A DNA stretch of 64,000 nucleotides from Streptomyces noursei ATCC 11455 (GTDB lineage: Bacteria; Actinomycetota; Actinomycetes; Streptomycetales; Streptomycetaceae). Under the pieces are notes generated by a model. It had not been told where the DNA came from. It did no database searches and was given only the letters and a program-made list of their open reading frames with translations. The translations under genes were made by a program, and so were the position numbers. Shown here piece after piece: positions 8,925 to 21,052 of this stretch (its first letter is position 1; the number at the start of each line of letters is the position of its first letter). Location: positions 5,828,001 to 5,892,000 of the forward strand of contig NZ_CP011533.1 of the NCBI RefSeq assembly GCF_001704275.1, given 5' to 3'.

Positions 8925-9329
8925 GGGCATCCCGAAAGCCGAAAGCCGGCGGTGTCCGTGGAGGAGCCGCTCCGCGGCGACCCGATGGGGGTTCCGTGAG
9001 GGTGCGGTGAGAGTGCGGGGCGCGGTGCCGCCGCCGTAGGGGCTCGTGAGGCGCGCTGCCACCCCGCCGCGGGGTGGCGCATCCTGGCCCCTACGGAGAC
9101 GGACTGCGGTGCGGACGAGCCGGGATATTCCGGGCGGGAAAGCCCGGATTCTGGACGCGCTCTTCCGCTGACCGGAGTGGCTCGCTACTGTCCCGGTCAC
9201 ACACACGCCCCGTGGCAGCGCCGCCGCGGAGCGCAGCCGGTGCAAAGCGGCCGGCGGCTCTTGGGCGCTGTTCCGGGACGAACAGCACGCCGTGTACGGA
9301 CGCCGCCACTCACCTCAGGAGGGGGCGTC
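8925..9329. other. Intergenic region upstream of the IclR-type gene
   Basis: About 400 bases without a supported gene. An 18-base inverted repeat with CCGGGC and GCCCGG arms lies at 9130-9147. It might be a transcription-factor site or weak terminator, but its role is unproven. The ribosome binding site CAGGAGGGG at 9316-9324 serves the next gene. Confidence 0.4.
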
Positions 9330-9971
9330 GTGACTGCAGAGACCTCCCAGACGCTCGACCGGGGACTGCGCGTCCTCAAACTGCTCGCCGACACCGACCA
9401 CGGGCTGACCGTCACCGAGCTCTCGCACAAGCTCGGCGTCAACCGCACCGTGGTCTACCGCCTGCTGGCGACGCTGGAGCAGCACGCACTGGTGCGCCGG
9501 GACGCCGGCGGTCGGGCCCGGGTGGGACTGGGCGTGCTGCGCCTGGGCCGCCAGGTCCACCCGCTGGTCAGGGAGGCCGCGCTGCCGGCCCTGCGCTCGC
9601 TGGCCGAGGACGTCGGCGCCACCGCGCACCTGACCCTCGTCGACGGCACCGAGGCGCTGGCGGTCGCGGTCGTCGAGCCGACCTGGACCGACTACCACGT
9701 CGCCTACCGGGCCGGTTTCCGTCACCCGTTGGATCGCGGGGCCGCCGGGCGGGCGATCATCAAGGCCCGCCAGGGCCGCCTCCAGGACGGTGGACTCGCC
9801 CTGACGCACGGGGAGTTGGAGGCCGGGGCCAGCGGTGCCGCGGCGCCGCTGCTCGGCGTCAGCGGGATCGAGGGCAGCGTGGGCGTGGTGATGCTCACCG
9901 ACAACGTCGGGGAGCGGATCGGGCCGCGGGTGGTGGACGCGGCCCGGGAGGTCTCCGAGGCGCTGCGCTGA
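9330..9971 (+). CDS. IclR-family transcriptional regulator
   Basis: The 213-residue protein has the IclR arrangement: an N-terminal winged helix-turn-helix (about 8-65, with LTVTELSHKLGVNRTVVYRL) and a C-terminal effector-binding domain (about 75-213, with AHLTLVDGTEALAVAVVEP and HPLDRGAAGRAI). It is somewhat shorter than the usual 240-260 residues. The missing length appears to come from the effector domain, where the C terminus stops soon after GVVMLTDNVGERIGPRVVDAA. The GTG at 9330 is chosen because a strong GGAGGGG ribosome binding site precedes it; an upstream in-frame start at 9177 gives an implausible N terminus. No catabolic genes lie beside it, so its target is unclear. Confidence 0.85.
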   Translation: MTAETSQTLDRGLRVLKLLADTDHGLTVTELSHKLGVNRTVVYRLLATLEQHALVRRDAGGRARVGLGVLRLGRQVHPLVREAALPALRSLAEDVGATAHLTLVDGTEALAVAVVEPTWTDYHVAYRAGFRHPLDRGAAGRAIIKARQGRLQDGGLALTHGELEAGASGAAAPLLGVSGIEGSVGVVMLTDNVGERIGPRVVDAAREVSEALR

Positions 9972-10100
9972 GGCCGCGGCGGTCGTCGACCGCCCGCGAC
10001 CGGTGACGATCACGTGTTCCGTGTGGCGACCCTGTGGCGCTGCCGTGCGCCCAGGGCGCCGCGCGGGGCGGATGGGGTGGGGGTCCTTTAGGGTGGCGGG

Positions 10101-10889
10101 GTGTCCTCACGCGCCCGTGCCCTGCTGGTCTGCACCGCCCTCGTCCTCGCCGTCCTCGTGACCGCGGCCCTGGCGCCGCTGCCGTACGCGGTCGCGTATC
10201 CGGGTGTGACGGCCAACGTCCTCGGTGACGACAAGGGCAAGCCGGTGATCACCGTCTCCGGTGTCCGCACCCGCGACACCAGCGGGCAGCTGCGGATGAC
10301 CTCGATCACCGCCACCGGGCCGGACGCCTCGGTCCATCTGCCGGACGTCGTCCGGGCGTGGTTCCGCACCGACGAGGCGGTGATGCCGCGGGACTCGGTC
10401 TACCCGGTGGGCAACAACACCGAGGAGATCGCCGAGCACAACGCGGAGCAGATGAAGCAGTCCCAGGAGAGCGCCACCCACGCCGCGCTGAACCGGCTGG
10501 GCAAGTCCCCCAAGGACGTCAAGGTCACCCTGAGCCTCGCGGACATCGGCGGGCCCAGCGCCGGCCTGATGTTCGCGCTGGGCATCGTCGACAAGCTGGA
10601 CGGCGACGGTGCCGGACGCGACCTCACCGGCGGCCGGACCATCGCGGGGACCGGCACCATCGACGCCGACGGCGCGGTCGGCGCGGTCGGCGGGGTGGCG
10701 CTCAAGACCCAGGCCGCGCGCCGCGACGGCGCGACGGTCTTCCTCGTCCCGCGCAAGGAGTGCACGGACGCCCGGGCCGAACTCCCCAAGGGGATGCGAC
10801 TGATCCCCGTCACCACCCTGGACGGCGCGGTGGACGCCCTCAAGGCCCTCAACTCCGGTGGTGCGGTGCCCAGTTGCACCGGCGCCTGA
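10101..10889 (+). CDS. Membrane-anchored S16 (Lon-type) serine protease, YlbL-like without a recognisable PDZ domain
   Basis: A single N-terminal membrane anchor (about residues 7-30) precedes an extracytoplasmic region. The C-terminal half contains the Lon-type Ser/Lys dyad: Ser153 in GGPSAGLMFALG and Lys202 in GGVALKTQAA. Residues 168-180 (DLTGGRTIAGTGT) match the strand region of Lon proteolytic domains. In the YlbL-type proteins of Gram-positive bacteria a PDZ domain normally sits between the anchor and the protease domain. At 262 residues this protein is too short to hold a full one. It may degrade membrane or secreted proteins. The GTG at 10101 follows a weak GGTGGCGGG. It ends 31 bases before a convergent gene. 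Confidence 0.82.
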   Translation: MSSRARALLVCTALVLAVLVTAALAPLPYAVAYPGVTANVLGDDKGKPVITVSGVRTRDTSGQLRMTSITATGPDASVHLPDVVRAWFRTDEAVMPRDSVYPVGNNTEEIAEHNAEQMKQSQESATHAALNRLGKSPKDVKVTLSLADIGGPSAGLMFALGIVDKLDGDGAGRDLTGGRTIAGTGTIDADGAVGAVGGVALKTQAARRDGATVFLVPRKECTDARAELPKGMRLIPVTTLDGAVDALKALNSGGAVPSCTGA

Positions 10890-10920
10890 GTCGAGGGCCC
10901 GAGAGCGCTCAGCGCCGCGT

Positions 10921-11343
10921 TCAGACGGTCGCGATGGTCTCCCGGTCGGCGTAGCGGAAGCCGTCCTCGTCGAAGTAGAAGACGGTGATCTTCACCTCGT
11001 CGCCCTTGGCGAAGCCGCCCCCGCCCGGCTTGAGCTTCACCTGCGCGACGTGGTCGGCGTAGTCGCAGACGAGCTTGTCGGTCTTGATGGTGCCGGCTCC
11101 GGTCTTGGCCAGCTTCGAGGAGGTGAGCTGCTCGGCGTTGGCGACCAACTCGTGGTGCATGCCGGGGTCGCAGGAGTACGTGACGTTCACCTTCAGGGCC
11201 GGCGCGTCCAGTGCGACCTTGTCGATGGCGATCAGGTTGGCCTTGGCCGAGGCGGTCGGCGCGGCGGCCAGGACGCCGGCGCCGACCAGGGCGGCGACGG
11301 TGGCGGCACCGGCGAGACGGCGGCGGATCCGGGATGCCTTCAT
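10921..11343 (-). CDS. Small secreted protein of unknown function
   Basis: The 140-residue protein has a clear Sec signal peptide: a basic start (MKASRIRRR), a hydrophobic core and an ASA cleavage motif near residue 33. The mature part is about 105 residues with two cysteines (in YSCDPGMHHE and LVCDYADHV) that could form one disulfide. It ends with strand-like sequence (KITVFYFDEDGFRY). I do not recognise the family. The start at 11343 is chosen because the signal peptide begins there; the frame stays open upstream to 11418 but would put charged residues before the signal. It is convergent with the S16 protease gene. Confidence 0.75.
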   Translation of the reverse strand: MKASRIRRRLAGAATVAALVGAGVLAAAPTASAKANLIAIDKVALDAPALKVNVTYSCDPGMHHELVANAEQLTSSKLAKTGAGTIKTDKLVCDYADHVAQVKLKPGGGGFAKGDEVKITVFYFDEDGFRYADRETIATV

Positions 11344-11512
11344 GGAGTTCTCTGCCCTTCCCCCTGCGCGGTCGCGGTTGTGGCGACTGCGACACTTGTT
11401 CGTTTTTGGGTGGAGCAAACATACGTGATCTTGCGGGGAAACGGGGGCTTTTTCCGGACGCTCGCTCCCCCCCCGGCTCGCGCCACCGGCAGGAGCGAGC
11501 CGGCCGCCGCCC

Positions 11513-12511
11513 TCAGCCGCCGCCCTCCTTGATGAACCCCTTCTTCACCAGCCACGCCTTGGCGACCTGGTGCGGATCCCGGCCCTCGACGTCGACCTCG
11601 GCGTTGAGCTTCCGGGCGACGTCGTTGTCCAGGGCGGCGGTGACCGGGGCGAGGACCTCGGCGATCCGCGGGTGGCGGCGCAGCGCGGCGGCGTTGATCT
11701 CCGGCGCCGCGTTGTAGTTCGGGAAGAAGTGCTTGTCGTCGGCGAGGACGGTCAGCCCCATCGCCTTGATCCGGCCGTCGGTGGTGAACACCTCGCCGAA
11801 CGTGCAGGACGTCCCCTTCGCCGTCTCGGTGTAGACCACGCCGCCGGTCATCCGCCGGACGTTCCCGGGCGGGATGTCCATGCCGTACGCCTTCGCCATC
11901 CCGGGCAGGCCGTCGTTGCGGGTGGCGAACTCGTTCTCCACGCACAGGGTGACCGCGCCGGGGTCCTTCTTCAGCAGCGCGGCGACGTCGGAGAGGGTGC
12001 GCACCCCGTACTTCTTCTCGTTGGCGGCGTTCAGCGCCAGCGCGTAGGTGTTGTTCAGCCGGGACGGCGGCAGCCAGACGATGCCGTTGCGGAGGTCGGC
12101 GTCCCGCACCGCCACCCACTGCTGGTGCGGGTCCGGGATCGGTTTCTCGTGGCCGAGGTGGGTGATCCAGCCGGTGCCGGTGTACTCGTACATCCCGTCC
12201 GCGGTGCCGGTGCGGACCGCCTCGCGGGCGCCGATGGTGCCCTGGATGTTGGTCTTGTCGATGACGGTGGCGCCGGCCGCCTTGAACACCAGCCCCATGA
12301 TCTGGCCCAGGATGATGTTCTCGGTGAACTCCTTGGACGTGACGGTCAGATCGGCCCCCTTGAGGGGCAGCCCGCGGCCCACCGTCCCCGGCCTGACGTC
12401 GTCGGACATCGGGCTGCCGCTGACCAGCCCGCAGCCGCCGAGCAGCACGGCGGCCAGCAGCGCCGCGCCGACCACCCCGCACGCCCGCCGCACCCCCCGG
12501 GTCCCCCTCAC
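11513..12511 (-). CDS. Osmoprotectant ABC transporter substrate-binding lipoprotein
   Basis: The 332-residue lipoprotein belongs to the OpuAC/ProX-type family that captures glycine betaine, choline or related compounds outside the cell. The signal peptide ends in the lipobox LLGGC. The mature part starts at GADLTVTSKEFTENIILGQI, a hallmark of OpuC/ProX binding proteins, and later shows MYEYTGTGW and the CTFGEVFTTDGRI segment. The GTG at 12511 overlaps the stop of the upstream permease gene by four bases (GTGA), so it is the last gene of a four-gene operon. Confidence 0.92.
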   Translation of the reverse strand: MRGTRGVRRACGVVGAALLAAVLLGGCGLVSGSPMSDDVRPGTVGRGLPLKGADLTVTSKEFTENIILGQIMGLVFKAAGATVIDKTNIQGTIGAREAVRTGTADGMYEYTGTGWITHLGHEKPIPDPHQQWVAVRDADLRNGIVWLPPSRLNNTYALALNAANEKKYGVRTLSDVAALLKKDPGAVTLCVENEFATRNDGLPGMAKAYGMDIPPGNVRRMTGGVVYTETAKGTSCTFGEVFTTDGRIKAMGLTVLADDKHFFPNYNAAPEINAAALRRHPRIAEVLAPVTAALDNDVARKLNAEVDVEGRDPHQVAKAWLVKKGFIKEGGG

Positions 12512-13388
12512 GTCGCCACCTCCAACCCGCGCGGGCGCAGCAGCAGTTCGGCCAGCGAGGCCAGCCACTCCACCAGCAGCGCCAGCGCCACGGTCAGCAC
12601 CGAGCCGAGGATCAGCACCGGCATCCGCTGGGTGATGATGCCCGCCGAGATCAGATCGCCGAGCCCGCCGCCCCCGCCGAACGTGGCCAGCGTCGCGGTG
12701 CCCACGTTCAGCACCAGCGCGGTGCGCACCCCGGCCAGGATCAGCGGGACGGCCAGCGGGAGTTCGACCTTGGTCAGTACGCCCATGGGGGACATGCCGA
12801 TGCCGCGCGCCGCCTCGGTCAGCGTCGGGTCGATGCCGCGCAGCCCGGCGAGGGTGTTGGCCAGCACCGGCAGGACGGCGTAGACCACCATGCCGACGAT
12901 CGCCGAGCGGGCGCCGATGCCCAGCCAGATGACCAGCAGCACCAGCAGGCCCAGCGCCGGGACGGCCTGCCCGAGGTTGGCGAAGGCCATCGCGACCGGG
13001 GTGGCCCGGCGCAGCCGCGGCCGGGTCAGCGCGATGCCCAGCGGGATCGCGATCACCAGCACGAAGACGGTGGAGATCGCGGTCAGTTGGACGTGCTGGC
13101 GCAGCGCCAGCCACACCTTGCCGTGATCGACCGCCTGGTGGGCGATGGAGTCCAGGCGGGCGCCCCGGAACCACAGCCAGGTCGTCAGCAGCGCGGCGGC
13201 CAGGAACGCCGGCATGAACGTCCACTTCCGCCAGCTGATCCGGCGCCCGCCGGGGGCGAGGGACGCGGTGGGCGCCGTCCCGGCCGCCAGCTCCCGCTCC
13301 GCGGTCTCCGCGTCGTCCGGGACGGCCGCGCCGGCGGGTCCGTCCGCCGGCCGGCGGCGGCCCCCGCCGTCCGGCGACGCGCCCGGCG

Positions 13389-13392
<4 letters not shown>
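12508..13392 (-). CDS. Osmoprotectant ABC transporter permease (second permease)
   Basis: This 294-residue protein is one of two membrane subunits of the importer. Residues 1-55 are a charged Gly/Pro-rich cytoplasmic tail longer than in most relatives. After it come about six membrane segments and the conserved binding-protein-dependent permease loop with EAARGIGMSPMGVLTKVELPLA. The GTG at 13392 overlaps the stop of the ATPase gene as GTGA, which fixes the start. Its 3' end overlaps the start of the substrate-binding protein gene in the same way. Confidence 0.9.
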
Positions 13393-17154
<3,762 letters not shown>

Positions 17155-17302
17155 CCCGGCCCGGCCGGTGCCGTCCTACCGGCCGAGCCGCACCCCCCCC
17201 GTGGGCCGTACACGATCTTCCGCGTACGGCCTGCCCGCCCGTCGCCCGACCTCCACCCCCAGAAGACAGCGCTGCGCGCTGGCCCCATGGCAGGCTGAAA
17301 CC

Positions 17303-18667
17303 ATGGACCTCATCGAACGCCTGAGCGCCGGGCTCCCGGCGGAAGCGCTGCTCACCGACCCCGACGTCACCGGTTCCTACGCCCGGGACATGGCCAACTT
17401 CTGCGACGCGGGCGCCCCCGCCGTGGTCGTGCTGCCGCGCACCGTCGAGCAGGTCCAGCACGTGATGCGGACGGCGACCGAACTGCGCGTCCCGGTCGTC
17501 CCCCAGGGCGCGCGGACCGGGGTCTCCGGCGCCGCCAACGCCGTCGACGGCTGCATAGTGCTCTCCCTCGTCAAGATGGACCGCATCCTCGAAATCAACC
17601 CCGTCGACCGGATCGCGGTCGTCGAGCCGGGCGTCATCAACGCCGTTCTGTCCCGTGCCGTCGACGAGCACGGCCTCTACTACCCGCCGGACCCCTCCAG
17701 TTGGGAGTCGTGCACCATCGGCGGCAACATCGGCACCGCCGCCGGCGGCCTGTGCTGCGTGAAGTACGGCGTCACCGCCGAGTACGTGCTCGGCCTGGAG
17801 GTGGTCCTCGCCGACGGCCGGCTGATCAGGACCGGCCGCCGCACCGCCAAGGGCGTCGCCGGCTACGACCTCACCCGCCTCTTCGTGGGCTCCGAGGGCA
17901 GCCTCGGCGTCGTCGTCCGCGCCACCCTGGCACTGAAGCCCGCCCCGCCCCGACAGCTCGCCCTGGTCGCCGAGTTCGACTCGGTGACGGCGGCCGGCGA
18001 GGCGGTCTGCGCGATCATGGCCGACGGCCACACTCCCTCCCTCCTGGAGCTGATGGACCGCACCACCGTCCGCGCGGTCAACGCCATGGCCCGGATGGGC
18101 CTGCCGGAGACCACCGAGGTGCTGCTGCTGGCCGCCTTCGACACCCCCGACCCGGCCGCCGACCTCGCCGCGGTCGGGGCGCTGTGCGAGGCGGCCGGCG
18201 CCACCCAGGTCGTCCCCGCCGACGACGACGCGGAGTCCGAACTCCTGCTCCAGGCCCGCCGGTTGGCCTTCACCGCCCTGGAGCGGATCAAGCCCGCGAT
18301 GCTCATCGACGACGTCTGCGTGCCGCGCTCCCAGCTCGCCACGATGCTGGCGGGCGCCGCCGCCATCGCCGAGAAGTACGACCTGACCATCGGCGTCTGC
18401 GCGCACGCCGGCGACGGCAACACCCACCCGCTGGTCTGCTTCGACCCGGCCGACCCGGACGAGGAGCGGCGCGCCCGCGAGTCCTTCGACGAGATCATGG
18501 CGCTCGGCCTCCACCTGGGCGGCACCATCACCGGCGAACACGGCGTCGGCGTCCTGAAGAAGGACTGGCTGGCCCGCGAACTCGGCCCCGACGGCGTGGC
18601 CCTGCACCGCGGCATCAAGCAGGTCTTCGACCCGCTGGGGATCCTCAACCCCGGGAAGCTGTTCTAG
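17303..18667 (+). CDS. FAD-linked oxidase, GlcD/D-2-hydroxyacid dehydrogenase type
   Basis: This 454-residue flavoenzyme probably oxidises a 2-hydroxy acid such as glycolate or D-lactate to the keto acid. The N-terminal FAD-binding fold (about 35-215) shows VVPQGARTGVSGAAN, SWESCTIGGNIGTAAGG and GYDLTRLFVGSEGSLG. The C-terminal domain contains the metal-site histidines in GVCAHAGDGNTHP and the conserved GGTITGEHGVG near the end. The ATG at 17303 is chosen over an in-frame start at 17168, which would add unrelated residues. It follows hppD by 148 bases on the same strand, so it may also be linked to hydroxy- or keto-acid catabolism. Confidence 0.88.
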   Translation: MDLIERLSAGLPAEALLTDPDVTGSYARDMANFCDAGAPAVVVLPRTVEQVQHVMRTATELRVPVVPQGARTGVSGAANAVDGCIVLSLVKMDRILEINPVDRIAVVEPGVINAVLSRAVDEHGLYYPPDPSSWESCTIGGNIGTAAGGLCCVKYGVTAEYVLGLEVVLADGRLIRTGRRTAKGVAGYDLTRLFVGSEGSLGVVVRATLALKPAPPRQLALVAEFDSVTAAGEAVCAIMADGHTPSLLELMDRTTVRAVNAMARMGLPETTEVLLLAAFDTPDPAADLAAVGALCEAAGATQVVPADDDAESELLLQARRLAFTALERIKPAMLIDDVCVPRSQLATMLAGAAAIAEKYDLTIGVCAHAGDGNTHPLVCFDPADPDEERRARESFDEIMALGLHLGGTITGEHGVGVLKKDWLARELGPDGVALHRGIKQVFDPLGILNPGKLF

Positions 18668-19022
18668 GGCTCGCCGGGCCCGACGGGGTCGTGGGTTCAC
18701 TGGGCTCACCGGCCTCGTCGGGGTCGTCGTCGGGCACCGGCAGCCGGGCTCCCCGGCTCTCCGCGACCCGATGGACGACGACCAGCGAGTCCTTCAACCG
18801 CACGGTGAGCAGCTGAAGTTCCCCCGCGGTCCAGGCCCGGCCGGACAGCACCCGCTCCGCCTCCTCGATGAGGACGGCGGCGAAGCCGAGCTGCTCGGCC
18901 TCCATGCGGTCGGCGAGACGGGAGACGTACCCGGTCCCGTCGCCGGGGAACAGGAAGCACGGGTTGCCGTTCGCGGTCGTCCAGGGCAACAGCCGTGGCC
19001 TGCCGTCGGCGTGCTCCGTCAT
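18645..19022 (-). CDS. Conserved small hypothetical protein
   Basis: The 125-residue protein is soluble and predicted helical in its centre (DRMEAEQLGFAAVLIEEAERVL). It has a short N-terminal motif LLPWTTANGNPCFLFPGDG and an acidic Pro-rich tail. Its last 23 bases overlap the 3' end of the FAD oxidase gene on the other strand. The ATG at 19022 overlaps the stop of the upstream small gene as ATGA, so the two are coupled. Such pairs often lie next to XRE/DUF397 loci in Streptomyces. No function is known to me. Confidence 0.65.
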   Translation of the reverse strand: MTEHADGRPRLLPWTTANGNPCFLFPGDGTGYVSRLADRMEAEQLGFAAVLIEEAERVLSGRAWTAGELQLLTVRLKDSLVVVHRVAESRGARLPVPDDDPDEAGEPSEPTTPSGPASPRTASRG

Positions 19023-19363
19023 GCGGCCACCTCCATCCCGCGGAGCTCGCGCGGAGGGATCTCGACGCCGTGCGCCGCGAGCCACAGCACCCGCCGCCGC
19101 CCGCGCCGCGACCGCCGTTCCCGCCGTTCCCGGCGCTGTTCGCGCTCCGCCGTGCTGAGCACGTACGGCCGGACGAGGTGAACGTCCTCGCCGCGCAGCG
19201 GTGCCAGCGGTTGGACGCGTCCCCGGAGCGGCGCGACCGCCGCCGGCCGGGCCCCGCCGTGCGACGCGACGGCCGGATGGACCTGGCCGGCGGCCCGATG
19301 CCGCCCACCGGCCGGAAATAACAGCCGCAGCAGCGGCGTGAGCAAGCTCGCGATACGGTTCAT
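19019..19363 (-). CDS. Small basic hypothetical protein, first gene of a coupled pair
   Basis: The 114-residue protein starts with a short hydrophobic segment (ASLLTPLLRLLFPAGG), continues through a Pro/Arg/Ala-rich region and ends with a very basic stretch (STAEREQRRERRERRSRRG) followed by LWLAAHGVEIPPRELRGME. The hydrophobic start could be a membrane anchor or a weak signal. The ATG at 19363 faces the divergent XRE regulator gene across 189 bases. Its stop overlaps the next gene's start (ATGA). No function is recognised. Confidence 0.55.
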   Translation of the reverse strand: MNRIASLLTPLLRLLFPAGGRHRAAGQVHPAVASHGGARPAAVAPLRGRVQPLAPLRGEDVHLVRPYVLSTAEREQRRERRERRSRRGRRRVLWLAAHGVEIPPRELRGMEVAA

Positions 19364-19452
19364 CGTGTCGTCAACTCCCTGAAGTTGGTGGCCATGCCCC
19401 CGGACCGGTCGCACGGTCGCGGGGGTCTTGTGCGAGTGGCCCGTCGTTCCGC

Positions 19453-19473
19453 ACCCAACCCGTTACGTTGGGT
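19453..19473. promoter_or_regulatory. Inverted repeat upstream of the XRE regulator gene
   Basis: ACCCAAC and GTTGGGT arms of 7 bases flank a 7-base spacer. It lies 79 bases before the XRE start and 89 bases before the divergent small gene. A binding site for the adjacent XRE regulator is plausible but unproven. Confidence 0.4.
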
Positions 19474-19552
19474 GGGTACAGCGTTGCTCTGCGGAGTTCC
19501 GGGGTGCAATGCCTGACGCGTGCCACTTGCCGACTGTCACAAAGGGGGATGC

Positions 19553-20497
19553 GTGAGCCGACGCAATGCCACAGGGGGAACGGCAGCCACCAACGCCGCG
19601 GTGTTCGGGGAGGTGTTGAAGCACTTCCGGGAGGCGGCCGGACTCACCCAGGAGGAGCTGGCGCGGAAGATCCCGTGCGACCGGTCGCAGGTGGCCAGGG
19701 TCGAGCGCGGAACGCGCGTCCCACACGAGACCTCCGCCGAGAAGTGCGACGAATTACTGGGCACGGGTGGGGTGTTGAAGAGGCTGTGGGGGAGGATCGA
19801 CTGGTACCCCGAGGTCGCGCACCCTGATTGGTTCCAGCGTCGGGCCGATATGGACGCGGTGGCGGTCGTCCTGCGCGAATACCAGTCTCAGGTCATGCCG
19901 GGGCTATTGCAGACGGAGGACTACGCATGTGCATTGTTCTCCCGAGTCGCGCATGGTGACGACGTGACCGAGCGCGTCAGGGCGCGACTCAGCCGACAGC
20001 AACGGTTCCTCGCCCCGGACGGCCCTCTCTACCTGGTTGTGTTGGACGAAAGCTGTTTGCGCAACGTCGTGGGTGACCCGGCGGTGATGTACGGCCAGTG
20101 CGCACACCTGTTGGTCGTGGGGAAACTCCCCAACGTCCGGGTGCAGATCGCCCCAGCCGGCCGTGCCGATCTCGTTCGCCCCAACACTTCCATGTCATTG
20201 ATCAAGCTGGCGGACGGGTGTGAGTGGGTCTACTCGGAATCACTGGACCGTGGCCATTTCAACGACGATCCAGCCGTCTACGGGCGTCACAGCCAGACCT
20301 ATGATGTGCTCAGGGCGGACGCTCTGTCAGCCCCGGATTCTGCCGCGCTGATCGAAGAAGCGATGGAAGGGTACGGACACCGTGGACAGGCACGAGTTCA
20401 ACTCGGCGACGTGGGTCAAGAGCAGCTACAGCGGCGACAACGGCGGCAACTGCATCGAGGTGGCCCCCGATATCCCCGGCGTCGTTCCGGTGCGTGA
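19553..20497 (+). CDS. XRE-family regulator with DUF5753-type C-terminal domain, TTA codon
   Basis: The 314-residue protein has a helix-turn-helix at about residues 17-70 (LTQEELARKIPCDRSQVARVE). The C-terminal domain (about 95-270) is of the type that pairs with DUF397 proteins in Streptomyces, with MPGLLQTEDYACALF and ERVRARLSRQQRFL. Residue Leu68 is encoded by TTA (19754-19756). In Streptomyces this makes translation depend on the bldA tRNA and links the gene to development. The gene is visibly less GC-rich than its neighbours. Its last 116 bases overlap the DUF397 gene in another frame, and the final 38 residues are Gln/Arg-rich with no family match, so the natural stop may have been lost. 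The GTG at 19553 has an AAAGGGGG ribosome binding site. Confidence 0.85.
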   Translation: MSRRNATGGTAATNAAVFGEVLKHFREAAGLTQEELARKIPCDRSQVARVERGTRVPHETSAEKCDELLGTGGVLKRLWGRIDWYPEVAHPDWFQRRADMDAVAVVLREYQSQVMPGLLQTEDYACALFSRVAHGDDVTERVRARLSRQQRFLAPDGPLYLVVLDESCLRNVVGDPAVMYGQCAHLLVVGKLPNVRVQIAPAGRADLVRPNTSMSLIKLADGCEWVYSESLDRGHFNDDPAVYGRHSQTYDVLRADALSAPDSAALIEEAMEGYGHRGQARVQLGDVGQEQLQRRQRRQLHRGGPRYPRRRSGA

Positions 20498-20600
20498 CAG
20501 CAAGGTTCCGCACGGTCCGGTGGTGGTTTTCCCGGAGGCGGGTTGGGCTTCGTTCGTCGGGGCCGTCAAGGGTGGGGTGTTCCCTTCGATGGTGTCGTGA
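20382..20600 (+). CDS. DUF397 protein, partner of the XRE regulator
   Basis: This 72-residue protein is a clear DUF397 member: TWVKSSYSGDNGGNCIEVA at residues 10-28 and VPVRDSKVPHGPVVVF further on. DUF397 proteins are almost always next to XRE/DUF5753 regulators in Streptomyces and are thought to act with them as small modulators. The GTG at 20382 lies 116 bases inside the XRE gene in a different frame. The stop at 20598-20600 overlaps the next gene's GTG (GTGA), so the XRE, DUF397 and AraC genes form one coupled unit. Confidence 0.88.
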   Translation: MDRHEFNSATWVKSSYSGDNGGNCIEVAPDIPGVVPVRDSKVPHGPVVVFPEAGWASFVGAVKGGVFPSMVS

Positions 20601-21004
20601 GTCGGGCCGTAGAGGACAGCAATCGCCGCATGCTGCGGGCGCGGGACGCCATGGACCATGCCTATGCGCAGCCGTTGGACGTGCCGGCCCTGGCGCGGAT
20701 CGCGCATGTGTCGGAGGCGCACTTCACGCGCACCTTCCGGGCCACGTTCGGCGAGACGCCGCACCGCTACCTCCAGCGTCGCCGGGTCGAGCGGGCGATG
20801 TTCCTGCTGCGGGAGACGGACCGCAGCGTGACGGACATCTGCTTCGAGGTGGGCTTCGGCAGTCCGGGGACCTTCAGCCGGACGTTCCGCGACATCGTGG
20901 GCCGGTCGCCGCGGACGTACCGCAAGGAGACGCCGGCCACGGGCGTCCCCACGTGCTTCGCGATGGCGTGGATGCGGCCGAGTTCCGCACCGTCCGCCGA
21001 CTGA
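20597..21004 (+). CDS. Short AraC-family regulator (DNA-binding domain only)
   Basis: This 135-residue protein consists almost entirely of the AraC DNA-binding domain. It has two helix-turn-helices: one around LDVPALARIAHVSEAHFTRT (27-46) and one around SVTDICFEVGFGSPGTFSRT (77-96), followed by GRSPRTYRK. There is no effector-binding domain; most family members are 250-300 residues. The GTG at 20597 overlaps the DUF397 stop as GTGA. The VOC gene 48 bases downstream on the same strand is the likely target, a common AraC-VOC pairing. Confidence 0.88.
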   Translation: MSRAVEDSNRRMLRARDAMDHAYAQPLDVPALARIAHVSEAHFTRTFRATFGETPHRYLQRRRVERAMFLLRETDRSVTDICFEVGFGSPGTFSRTFRDIVGRSPRTYRKETPATGVPTCFAMAWMRPSSAPSAD

Positions 21005-21052
21005 GCAGTTTTGGATAAGTATTCGTCCGGCGTGCTCAGTAGCGTGATCCCC

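Noticed and set aside
5220..9245. Very long minus-strand open frame opposite the MFS, helicase and adjacent DNA
   Set aside because: It lies opposite well-supported genes and reads as Arg/Gly/His-rich sequence without any domain.
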